Source: Torymus aiolomorphi
Taxonomy: Eukaryota > Arthropoda > Insecta > Hymenoptera > Torymidae
Assembly (NCBI GenBank): GCA_036365515.1
Contig: CM070873.1
Span: forward strand, 222,967,876-223,031,875
Direction: 5' to 3'
DNA length: 64,000 nt
The notes under the pieces are model-generated. The model was given only the letters and a program-made list of their open reading frames with translations. It was not told the origin of the DNA and made no database searches. The position numbers were made by a program, and so were the translations under genes. Below, piece by piece: positions 21,237 through 33,007 of the stretch. Numbering within the stretch: the stretch's first letter is position 1; each line of letters opens with the position of its first letter.

Positions 21237-24200
21237 GTAGTACCTCCTTAAATCCGTTGTCACAGCCACGGCTGTGTTTAGGAACAGTAGAGGGACCGAA
21301 ACGCTTATTTACGCCAGGACGACGTAGCGCAAGTGATCTGCAGGATCAGCGAGGTGTGAGCGCGCGCCAGGAGCCTATGAGCTCGTGAGCGCCATAAAAA
21401 TGCCCTCGGGCGGTCGGCCTTGCCCTCGCCCCGCGCCAAGGCCATCGCGCTTCGGGCGCATTGCACCCGTCGCGTCTCTCACTGCTCTCGCGCTGTGCTA
21501 TTGCTCTTCTGCGGTAATGCGCGCCGCGCCCCACTGCTGTCGCGGCTGCTGCCCTCTCTCCACTCGCGCGCTATGCACCACTAATGCGCAACGTCGTGTC
21601 GCGCCGTACCCTGATAGATACTACTGTCAGCTAATTTTTGCATTTGCAAGCAGTTTTGTTCCAAATTTTTTTGGGTGCCTTTAGATTTGAGTTGAGAGTA
21701 GATGAAATATGGTTGGAAAATGTGGCTTTTGATAATATGTTGTGATTTAATTTTATTAATTAAGTGAAAATTAATAAGAGGATTTTTGTTGTGGTTTTTA
21801 ATTTTTTTAACAAATATTTTGATGAATTGATTCGTATTTTAATTCAAACCTTTTTAGTTGATACATGAAATTGTGCTTGACGTTAATATCAAAATGGTAT
21901 ATTTTGAAGAATTATTCCTACTGTTTCGTGAATAGTCTGGGATTTTTTTATTTTTTTTCTACTTTATTTATTATTAGAGGCAGAAAATAATGATAAGTAT
22001 TTTTGCGAACGAATAGTGAAATGCTGTGTAAAAATATGCTTTCCATGGAACAGGCTATTGATTTTTAAAGAGAGTTTAAATTTCCATTAACTGGAATGTA
22101 AATTCACAATTACGTCATTGATTCAGTCTGGATCAATACGATTAAAACCCTTTGTGGTCGTTAAAATTTTTTATTCGTGAAAAGTCTATTAAAGTACTGT
22201 CAATATTCAAAATCATATTTAAAATATAAAAAATAACGCTAAAATGAGAATTGCAATAGTTTATTATTTTGCAATAACTATTTGAAATATCTTTTGCATT
22301 AAAAGTTATTATTTCAATAAACACTACTACAAATATTGATATTATGCAGCGGCGACTAATCTAAAATAAGATTTTGTAATATTACAGAATTGTTAAAATA
22401 ATTTTATTTTAAGTTCACTGGTCTTACCTATCGTTTTGTTTTTCGTCGTTGTCTTTTTACGTCAATACTTTCGCGTTGTTTTCTAATTCTTCTATAGGTA
22501 TTTTATCGCATCCTCTCTCAGTGTTTTACATTCATTACGTTTTTCTAGACATTTCCTGCATACTTTAGCGTCTTCAGATCGACTTTTTTTGTTCAGCTAC
22601 TGAAAATTAGTGATTCCACGCACACATTGTAATTTAATGCCTCAGAGATCGTAAACGCTTTTCAAAGCCCCGAGTACATTAAGAAATATTTAGTCACAAC
22701 AATTTGTCTTTCCCTACAGACGTTCAAAAGTACGATTTCATCAGTATAAATTTATTTTATTCATAAAGTTATAAACACACCATTACTAATACACGTTTCA
22801 ATAAAAGAAACGCCAGACGAACCGCTCGACGCTATAAAACCAACATTAAAATGCTGCTTAATAGAAGGAAATTAACAATTTGCGAGGAAAACATCTTCGT
22901 CCTGCCAGCTAATAAAACGTCCGCTTCATCAGCTTTACAAGCAAAGCACGAGCTGCTACCCCGAAGCATCAAAAAAAGAATGCCCGCGAGAACCAGTCCA
23001 ACGCAGAAAGATCGAGCGCACGGTAGCCGGCTCGGATTCGCCCAAGAAGTTAATGCACTCTCCTCGCACGCGCGTTAAAGCGTGCTTTCACCTTTTTTTT
23101 CCTCTCTCTCTCCGCACGCTCGTGCACCGCGCCACACCGCACACCTTTCCACCGTCGATGCCATTTCTCTCTTTCGCGCCAAGGGCCGGTGCGCCGCCGC
23201 CGCGGTGGCGTCTCTCGCTATAAATATCCGCCGCGGCGTTATTTTTAACTCGCGCGTGCAGATATGTGCAGCAGCAGCAGCGATGTCATCGTTCTGCGGG
23301 GCAAACGAGTTCTGTCGCGCGCGCTCTTTCTCTCGCTGGCTTTATTTATCCTTCTCTGGCGTTTCGTTGACAAAATCCGAGACTAATCCCGCCGCGGGGA
23401 TTGACAATCGGAACGAAGCTTTTCAAAGAGTCGGGAGGTTCGATAAAGCGTTGCGAAAGTATCGGCTATTTATAGAGAGCGGCGACGACGGCGGCCGACG
23501 GGAATGTTTGCTCACGTAAATGCGCGAGGGCATTACTTCGCTGGCGTATATGTGTGCGGCTATTGAAGGAAAGTCAGAAGTTTCCGAACGACGCGCGGGG
23601 CTAATGTGGATCGTGAACGTAAAACTTGCGAGCTCTACGCTTCCAACTGTATGTGTACCCGCGCGTCTTACTTCTTTTCCTTTGCGCTCGACTTTTCTCG
23701 ACTCTTTATTTTTGCCCCCTGACAGGTTTATTCTGCTTCACTTTAGTTTCTTACCTCCGCTCCTTCCCGAATCGCTTTTACTAAGTCTTCTTTGTTGCCT
23801 TTTTTTACAGCATACGTGCGGAAAAGTATCCTGTTATTCTTTCGTATTGTAACGTCCACGAAAGCTTAATGTTTATATTATTTATAAGATAAGAAAATAA
23901 GTATACGGCAAAACTTGAAGAAGTTTTATCACTTTCAGCGATACCTTTCAAGATGTTTCTTCAAACAACGTAATCCCGCACTCAATTTGAAAGTATGAAA
24001 AGATAATTCCCGGTACATGTCTCGAGCCATCTGGTTTAGAATCGCGGTTGTTTGCAAATTAACTCTTCGGTTAGTTGACTTTTAACGACCGCGAGACTAG
24101 TAGTCGGCCATAATCCGCAGAGCGGAGGAGAGAAAAACATTCGCGGTCGACGATGAATCGTGGCCGCACGAGCAACCTTGCGATTGTTGTTCTATGCGGA

Positions 24201-26960
24201 GACTTTAGGTGGTCTCGCCACTAATTACTTATTCTCCTGGCGACAGCACTTGCGCGATTCCACTCTGCTACCGGCTAATGCCGGAAAAAGAGGCGCATAC
24301 AGCGCCCGCAGCCACTTTGACGAATTAATAAATAACCTTATTAAAACCTTTTTGCCCCGTCTGTTCGTTTTTCATTGTTCTCCCCCTCTCGTTCGCGCGC
24401 GCGCATTGTGTTCTTTGCGCTTCTCTATATCTTCCTCCATCCTCGTTCCCTCGCATCTTCGCGCTCTCTGGAGCATGACGTCGAGCGCGCTGTTGATTAG
24501 CACCCCTCCTCGCTATCACGCTCGCGCCTCCTTGCTCCCTCCCTTTCCTCCTTTCTTGCGTCGTCCCCTTTTGTTCCTTCGTTTTTGCATTCTCTCTTTC
24601 CCTGCCTCTCTCGTGCATATAGGTGGCAGGCCTGTGCGTTTTTACCCTGGCAGTGACCTTGCGAAGGTCGCCCGGGTGAACGAACGTAAGTGCGTCATCG
24701 ACGTGGAGGGAGGAGAAAGAGAGAGAGAGAGAAGGATCGAGGAGAGTCCCTTACTCACGCTTTTGCGCGAGCTCGAGTTTACATTTGAGAAGGCGCACAC
24801 AGGTGTGTGAGTGCGCGAGCGCACGCGCACCTTCTTATTGGGGAATCATAATTTTCTTGCCACTTACGTGCTTACGTAGGCGAACGCGAGAGTGGTGCAG
24901 TCCGCACGGGTGAATACTGTTTCTTCTTGCTCCCTTTCGCGCGCGCGCGCGCGTGCTCTCTTTTTTCGTCCCTTTGCTCACTCTCGCTCTTGGCGCTCTC
25001 TTTTTTGCCCGGCCTTTTTTCGAGAACGATTACGCTTCGCTTTAACTTTTAGCTCTGTCTTGTTTTATCGCTCTCGCCGTGCGCTCCGGTATACGCGAGC
25101 TATTTTCAGCGCTGCAATTTATCTATGTTATTGACTGTTGCCATTGCGAGCGGCTGTGGGGCTGGGGAGAGGTGTACTGTAACGTTTCTCGGAGTCTGTG
25201 AGCTTTTTGCCTCGCGCGCGGCCAATGCTGCGCTCGTTTACTTTATGTTTATGCAAAATATTATGTTTGCGAATGACCCTACTTAGCTATTGTCCTGATA
25301 GTTTGGTTTTTCTGAGAATGCTCTTGCTTCTATTATTAGATCAACTAAATCCACGGAATTATAATGAAGATAATGAATGGATGAAAATTGTAGAAAACAA
25401 AGTTATGATGAGGATAACGTCATTTTAATTATGTTAATGAATATTTATTAGGCTCTGGTAGCTAATTTCGTTTGAATAATATTAACTCAAACACGAAACA
25501 ACGAAAAACGGAAAAATCGATAGGATATAGCCACTTATAAATAATTTTAATGTTTATATAGTAATTAAGTTAAAAAGCATTTTGAAATATAGAATTATAT
25601 AAATATATTTTAAAAACTTAGCTTAGCTTGCTACGTTGTGATTATTTAATTTGCAAGGATTATAAGATGTTATATAGCAAGACATAATAACCTTCGATTG
25701 AATAATATAATACTTTTAATTTAATCTCACTACCATTGCTCGTTATTAGAAAAATGTTTCATTATTAATCGAGCAAACAGTGATTTTTCAGCATTTAAAG
25801 TCAGACACTTTCATTGAATATATGCTTTTAATGCAAATATAGTTTAGAAATACGAACGATTAACTTATACCTTTCAATGTTCCCAACGCTGCCAATTCAA
25901 TTTCTACGTATTATACACATTCCGTTCTCGCTTTTATTCGCGTGTCATCTCTTAAAAATTGCTCCTACGCTCATTTTGCATAACGCACGATTTGCATAAT
26001 ATAATCGTAACGAGGTCATTAACTCGTTTGGCGTTCGCCTTTTCGATAAATCCACGGTATTACACGAGAGAAACGAGTCCTTTCACTTGGACGACCTCGC
26101 GATCGCGCGAAAGCGAGATCGCCCGTGGACCTAGCGCACTGTCAAGTTCAGGAACACACTTGATCTCCCTTTCTCTCTTTTCGCTCTGATCTTGTTCCAT
26201 CTGCGGGTACGCGACGCGGGTCTGCTCCGTAAATGCTCCAATTAATCAGTAATGTCGTCCGTCAGACGACCTTTATCGATTTTGCGGCAGGCCGTGCAGT
26301 CGTCTCTCTTGCATCATCGCGAGATTTCCGGCCACACGAGTGGAGATGCTTGAATCTGTGAATTCATTTTTAAAAAAGCTTGAAAGCTGCTCACGTGTAT
26401 AGGATTCCCCGAGTATCTTTTATTCCGGGACTTTCGATGTCCATTTTTATTTTCTTCAACCCCGATCTCTCTGGCCTTATCTCATAAAGTAATAAAATGG
26501 GTGTAGGCACGATGTTCGGAGGCCACATTAATTTCCAATAAACTGAATTTTTCTCTGCAGTAAAGCTTCGATGACGCACGTATTCCGGTTTATTCTTTAA
26601 TATGATGCGTAGCACTTTTATCCCGCGGATTATGTATTATTATGCGTGATTGAGAAAAAAAAAAATTTAATATCGTGTATACTGCAGATTATGATCAATT
26701 TTATTTTTATAAAAGAAATTTAATTCAATTCCAAGAAAGTACTTATCATAAAATTCATACCTGCTTCAATGATTGTATTAAAAACTACTACTATAATATT
26801 TAAAAATTAACCAAAATTATTTTTGTTTGTTTCAGGTAAGTCAGATGTTCAATGACCATTTTTTGACATATACCAAACTGTGGTGAACGTATGTAAGTAC
26901 TTTATTCGAATAATTTACTCTTACAGCCATGTGGAGTTCAAAATCAACCCAATTTCATTA
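21237..26960. other. CpG-rich gene desert, no gene recognised
   Basis: CpG-rich, pyrimidine-rich blocks (21280-21620, 22960-23850, 24060-25200 and 25900-26360) alternate with AT-rich DNA. Several long frames exist, the longest about 216 codons at 24160-24810, but they are rich in R, S, L and P, overlap frames on the other strand and resemble no family. They are explained by few A/T-rich stop codons in this composition. Confidence 0.5.
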
Positions 26961-26964
26961 TTTA

Positions 26965-27310
26965 ATAAATTAACTTTTCAAACATTGATTTGGAAAAACA
27001 CAATTTTCACGCCCTTCGTATATGTAAATACTATACTCAAAAATTTTTTTCGAACGATTCTATTAGTACTGTCATGAGATATACTCGTTGAAAAATTGGA
27101 TCAAAATGACAAAAATGCAGGTTCCTACTTATCGACATTACAGTTTTTTTTTTTTAATTAAAAAATGTCTAAACATTTATTTGTAAAAACACAATGTTCA
27201 CGCCCTCCGTACATGTAAATACTGTACTCAGAATTTTTCTGAAGCGATTCTATTAAGTAGTACTGTCATGAGATATATATATATCTACGAGTATACTCGT
27301 TGAAAAATTA
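26965..27310. repeat. Diverged direct duplication of about 150 bp
   Basis: Segments 26965-27097 and 27155-27310 share ACACAATKTTCACGCCCTYC, GTAAATACTRTACTC and ATATACTCGTTGAAAAATT in the same order and orientation. Confidence 0.7.
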
Positions 27311-28517
27311 CGTCGATATCACACATCCCATTACACAGTAGTCTTTATAAACATTGAAATATTTAAATGATCAAAAGTAAAATCGGAATGATTGCACGAC
27401 GTTGAATATCGGCGATCGTCAACCACGGTTCCACCCAGCAGATCTCTGAAAGTATCGAAATTCCGCGAGTAAACAGTCATTACGATCGTAAAGTAACGCC
27501 ACGGCTTAATCGATCGATATACGAGGCGGGACGCGCGCGCACACACGGCGGCGGCTGCTGCAGAGCCGAGAAAAATGCATAAATCAGCAAGGCGCGATGC
27601 GGCGGCAGTTAAGTCGCCGGCGCTGCCGCGGCTAATAGCGCGCGCCTGTGTCGCCGTAAATTCTCGAGAGGAGCCTGCGCCGCCGCGTATCCTTTACACA
27701 CACGCGCCTGCGCGCTCGCGCCTCTGTATCGTCACAGGGGCTCTCCCGCGAGTCGCATGATTTACGGGTTTTTCCCGCGCGGCAAAAAGTCCCATGCCTC
27801 CGACCGTTTTTCAATTGCTTTTTTACGCGACATTCCACGCCGCGCGTTTCGTTTAATTAAAGTAACAGTGCACGGAGAATTCGGGAAATATCGCGTCCCT
27901 ACCTATATACGCTGCTAATGCCGCGGGAGGTGCGCTGCGATTATTGATGGACGCGCGAGCGCGAGCCTGAGAAAGGATTAGCGTTATTGATGGATTTCGA
28001 ACGGACGAATTGATTTATCGATAAGTGAATATCCCGACGGAAGGTACGGCTGTCGGTCTGTGACAATGTCATTTGACACGCTGATCTTTATTAATTCGTC
28101 GCTGAGGAATTTCGAAAGCGTAAATTGAATGTTCGAAACACTTGCGGTGATTTACACCGCTTGCGACATTTAATTACTGAAACGATAAAAGTCTTTTGAA
28201 AAACTTTAATGTTTTTTGAAGTAGTAGCACTGAGCCGAGACGAGCATAATTCATATTTATATGATGTAATTTTCTTTGGCAGCTGACATTGTATCCATTT
28301 TTATCGACATTTTCGTTGTCATTTACTATTGACAAAGTTGTTAAGTAAATTGAATGTAAAACTCACTTTTTACTTTGAGGTTTAAACTCAATTACTGATA
28401 TTGTTTTGCAGAAGTCGTAAAATTGTATTTTCATTGAAAACTTAAGTGACAAAATGTGTTGATTATTCTTAGAAACTAAAATCAAAAGTATACGATTTAA
28501 TTATTTAATGTTCATAT
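27311..28517. other. CpG-rich to mixed non-coding DNA
   Basis: 27530-27850 is very CpG-rich, with short alanine/arginine-rich frames on both strands that look spurious. No gene is recognised. Confidence 0.45.
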
Positions 28518-28982
28518 GCAGAGAAAAGTTCATTAGTAGCAAATGGAATCCTTTTGATCCAAGAGGAAAATAATCTTGTTTTGGTTGCCAAAATTAATTC
28601 CTTTTGCCACAAGAGAAATATCCTTTTCTGGCAAATTATTCTTGTACGAAGAGGATTCTTCTTCAAGGAAATAGAAGGTTTAGTTGACTGATAGGAAAAT
28701 CCACTCTAACCAACATCGTTTTGTGTGAATAAAAAACCTCTTGTCTCCTGAGAAAAAAGTTTAAAGGTATCTATTTAAATAAAAGAAAATTTTACTTCTA
28801 TTAATTTTATTTATTTTAACTTTTATTTTATTATTTATATTTGTTATGTATTTTATTTTATTATTTATATTTTGTATGTATTTTATTATTTACATTTTTT
28901 ATTTTAATAATTAATTAATATTGGTTAACTTTGCGAAAAAAACCGAAGAAAAAATGTTTTCGAGAAAGGTCTGAAAGTGAAG

Positions 28983-29054
28983 TGACTGGGAATCGAACCC
29001 TCGACCTTTGGGTTGGGAAGCCGGTACCTTAACCACACAACTAACTAAGCTTCT
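28983..29054 (-). repeat. tRNA-derived segment (SINE-like or tRNA pseudogene)
   Basis: On the minus strand a perfect B box (GGTTCGATTCC, 28989-28999) lies about 40 bp below an A-box-like TTAGTTGTGTGGTTAAGG. The acceptor and anticodon stems do not pair properly, so it is not a functional tRNA. It could carry an internal RNA polymerase III promoter, as in SINEs. Confidence 0.55.
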
Positions 29055-29128
29055 GACGGGGAGAATCAAAAAAGACTTTATATATTTCAGAAGAATCAAC
29101 TGATTTTAAAAAATTTATATCTCGACAG

Positions 29129-29785
29129 CCCGAGTAGAAATGAAATACGGCGTGCCGCAGGTATCACACGGGCCGGATGGCGTATGCCGTGCAAGGCCCT
29201 CGCGCGGCATGTAACGCTTTTATTGTAAGACACTTGCGTTTCTGCCGTACTTTAAACTCATTTACAGCAAGCCTTATCCGGGCCGGTACAACGCCGTGAA
29301 ATTTTCCGGATAAGGTACATGTCATTTTTCCGTTATATTAGCATTAGTATTTGAGAATTTGTTTACTCGCGCGTCATAGCCTCAAACCTGGATAGTGCTC
29401 CGTTTCTGTCGTACGAAGAACAACCTAATAAGTATAATGGATAAACAATGAAGGAAAAAGTTAAGTACTAAATTTCGAAAAAAGAAGATATTTAATAAAA
29501 ATAAGTAGTGTTTAATTAAATAAAGTACAAATAGATGTAGAATTATAATTGTTCGAAAAAGTGCAAATATTAGTTTTATATTTATTATAAAAAAAAAAAA
29601 ACAAGATTATAATGTAGTGTCCAAATATATAAAATACATTAAATATGATTTAATAAATACATCAAAAATATATTAAATGTTGTGCCTCGCACGGCACTCA
29701 TCCATCAACAACATCAGGTACGGATCAGGAATCACGGCAGACGGATCCGTCCCGCATCATTGCCGTTTGAAAATTTCTACTCGGG
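29129..29785. mobile_element. 657-bp element with CCCGAGTAGAAAT inverted ends
   Basis: Terminal CCCGAGTAGAAAT at the left matches the complement at the right end (29773-29785). No target duplication is obvious. It is nested inside the 28518-30203 foldback and has no coding capacity. Confidence 0.5.
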
Positions 29786-30203
29786 AGTTACTTAACTTGA
29801 AGAGATAATTCTTCTTTTATTCATTAAATGTTGTATTCATACTTTCTATAAGTATAACTAATATTTAATTGTATTGTAATTAATTATATGATTATTTGTA
29901 GGGATTACTCTCATTTCCTCTTGTGACAAAAGGAAAATCATTTTGTTGTACAAACTTTATGAAGATGGTCTATTCCCAAGAGAAAAATACTCATTTAGCA
30001 AGATAACATTATTTTGCCTAAAAAGTATCCTATTTGTGGGATTAAAAAATAAGATTTTGGCACAAGAAAAATATAATCTTCAAACAAAAAATGAATTTTT
30101 TTCCTCAAGAATAATACGTTAGATTTAAAACGATAATCGTTTTACTACAAGAGGATTTTGAGAAAAGGATTTTCCTCTTGCCACTAACAGATCATTTTTC
30201 TGC

Positions 30204-32241
30204 GTGTAATTAAGCGAAGAAATTTTATCCTGAATAATAAGCGTTTCAACGGAAATTACTACTATGAAAAAGAATCTGTGAATGTCTGGACAAATTACAC
30301 TGTATTTCCAGCAAGACAACCCATCAGCGTAAAATTTATATCTATTAATCAGGGACTATTTCTTCTTTAAATGCTACAATTTGTACCGCGCAACAGTGAC
30401 AGCAGAGTATTCGAAATTACACACACGAAGTGAATTCAAGTGAATTCGCCGTAAGAAAAACAAATTCTCTCGCCCGCGGTCGAAGCGAGAGTGTAACGGA
30501 AAAACCGCGCGCAGAAAAAGTCGCTCGCGCGCTGCTTCTACTACATAGGAAACGAAGAAACCCGCGTGTCTCGCTGGGTGTCATCGCCGCGTGCTTTTTG
30601 ATTCCAAGGCAATCAGGTGCGCGCGGGCTGCTGCCGTTAGTGTAACCCTCGGGAGGCTCTCGCGGAGAGAGAAGAAATAAAAGCGGTGTATGTGCACCTG
30701 CCGGAAACGCGCGCCGATGATTCCGAATGTCTGTATAATGATACTTTAGGCCGCGGCCGAGACGCGCGAGAGCCGGGGCAATCTGTGCGTAGCCAGCGGA
30801 GAGCTGCGAGGCCTCCCAGGAGGAGAGCTGCTGCTGCTGCTGCTGCGTGCACACACACACGCACATATACAGGTAGAGAGCGGAAATTCTCCTCGCGCGC
30901 AATCCGTCTTCTCGTGCGAGCGAGCGAGCGAGAGCGAGAGCGCGTTCGGCAATCGGCCACTTGTTTCTCGCTTTTCAGCGCGCTCAAGCGAGAGAGATAC
31001 AGCGAGAGAGACGCTCGTACATGCGCGGACTCACTCACACACACGAGCAAGCGAGATAAACCGAGCGCAGCGCTCTTCAAAACAAGTCGTAATTCATCTA
31101 GCTAAGAATAGCGCGCGCTCGCGCTGTCTCTCTCTCCCTTCTCTCTTTTTCCCTTATTTTCTCGTCTTAATACCGGGTCTGCGGACTTTCCTCGGCCCTT
31201 TTTCTCGCTGCTGCTGCCTGCCGCAGCCCTTTTCTTTTACTATATACGCTGCTACTGCTGCCTGTGTGTGCACACCACGCGTCCAGATGGAATTAGCGCC
31301 GGTACACACACCGCGCATTCTCTCACTGTCGCCCGCGCGCGCGCACGATTGTCGTTTCATTAAAGCTGGCGCACGTGCGAGCTGTGTATGTTGCGCGCTC
31401 TTATCTCTACGAGGAGGTGCGACTTTTTCTTTTCTCCTAGTCGAGAGTGTACGCGGACTTTTCGCGCGCGGAAAGCAGGAATTACCGGCAGGAAATGCTC
31501 TGAGGTATTTTCGAGATTCTCGCGCCTGCCTGCGGGAATTTTCGTTATCAGTTGGGATGGTTTATTCTTTATTTGTTTCGTTAATTAAAGAAAATAGCTG
31601 TAATTTTTAAGGTTGTTGGTGAATGGAAGATTATGTTGGACAATTATACCATGGAAGGGATATAAGAGAACTACCTAAATTTAGAACAATAATTTGAGTC
31701 TATTATAGTACCTTTACATTATGTTTTTAAGCTTTAAAAACTCGAATAGGTCTATAGTTATTGAACGAGAGAAATTAAAAGGTGGTGATTAATATACTTT
31801 TAATGTGTAGCATTAACATAATAAGATTATTTTTCGGACGTTATATATGTAAATAAATGGTTATACTCTCGCATTAGATTATAATACCTACGTACTAGAA
31901 ACTATTAAATACCGGATTGTGTACAAGAAAGAATACACGCAGAAGATAAACTCGTATCTCTCTAGTAATTAGCATAATTATGAATGATAATTATCCAAAT
32001 GAAGCCGTTCATGGAGGCTCGGTCCCGCGAAGTTTTGCGTTAACGGCGCAGTACAACCACTCAGCGCGATCTCGTGAGCTTCTTTCCTTCGCATGTGGTC
32101 TGCGGAGCTCGCAGGGCACGGTTAATGCGATTTCCGCTCGGGACGCGAAAATAAGCCCTCTATACGCCAATTATGCATGATTATCGTATTCCGCGCTAAC
32201 TGTCTACGGAATCGTTAGAGTGATCGGTCAAGTTCTTCGGC
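30204..32241. other. CpG-rich non-coding block
   Basis: 30470-31540 is strongly CpG-rich with GAGCGAGCGAG and CTG/CAC microruns. Overlapping frames on both strands (up to 161 codons) are composition artefacts. 31960-32180 contains several TAATTA/ATGCAT-type words. No gene is recognised. Confidence 0.45.
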
Positions 32242-32245
32242 TTAA

Positions 32246-33003
32246 GGATGTACTGGCTATAAGGTTCCTGCCAAAAGTTTGTGAATTCGATAAACTGCAA
32301 TAATTAATTGTATGCGAAAATTGACCAAATTTAAGTTCTTGTGGGTGATTCAGGAGTATAATACGAATATAATAAACTTTGAAAATTGAAAATCAAATAA
32401 AAATTGACAAAGTTCTGCTATTTTTTACAGTTACAAAAACCGAGTCATTAAGTATACTGAAAACGACAAAGTGCGAAACTTTTAATTTTCATTCGACTTT
32501 TAATTTTTAAAGTTTATAATATTCCTATCGTGATTTATAATCGATCGCGAGCATTGAAAATCGACTATTTATCCTACATAATTTGTTATTGTAGTTTATT
32601 TCTCGTACAGTCCCTGCCAAAAGTTAAGTGACTAATATTAAAACAACAATAACAAATTATGTAGGATAAATAGACAATTTTCAATGCACGCGATTGATTA
32701 CAAATTATGACAGGAATATTATAAGCTTTAGAAATTAAAAATCGAATGAAAATTAAAAGTCTGGCACTTTGTCGTTCTCAGTATTAAAAATTTACTTAAT
32801 GACTCGGTTTTTGTAACTATAAAAAATAGCAGAACTTTGTCAATTTTTATTCAATTTTCAATTTTCAAAGGTTATTATATTCGTATTATACTCCCGAATC
32901 ACCCACAAAAACTTAAATTTGGTCAATTATCGCATATACAATTAATTATTGCAGTTTATCAAATTCACAAACTTTTGGCAGGGGCCTTATAGCCAGTATA
33001 TCC
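32246..33003. mobile_element. Foldback element, TTAA-flanked, 758 bp
   Basis: The ends read GGATGTACTGGCTATAAGG and complement (GGATATACTGGCTATAAGG). TTAA lies at 32242-32245 and 33004-33007. Arms of about 350 bp are inverted copies with moderate divergence, and CCTGCCAAAAGTT also recurs in the centre. It is non-coding. Confidence 0.85.
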
Positions 33004-33007
33004 TTAA

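Larger units (their letters stand above)
28518..30203. mobile_element. Diverged composite foldback element
   Basis: The ends are diverged inverted copies: GCAGAGAAAAGTTCATTAG on the left, and GCAGAAAAATGATCTGTTAG read from the right. Subterminal DNA on both sides is rich in AAGAGGAAA-type words. Nested inside are a tRNA-like segment (28983-29054) and a second inverted element (29129-29785). It is non-coding. Confidence 0.5.

Noticed and set aside
24160..24810. 216-codon plus-strand frame
   Set aside because: CpG- and CT-rich composition, a long opposing frame at 24325-24618, R/S/L/P-rich sequence and no family resemblance.
28983..29054. Functional tRNA gene
   Set aside because: The B box is perfect, but the anticodon and acceptor stems do not pair. 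It was kept only as a tRNA-derived segment.
30417..31105. Several overlapping frames of 139-161 codons on both strands
   Set aside because: They overlap each other in opposite registers in very GC-rich DNA, so at most one could be real, and none has a recognisable domain or splice context.
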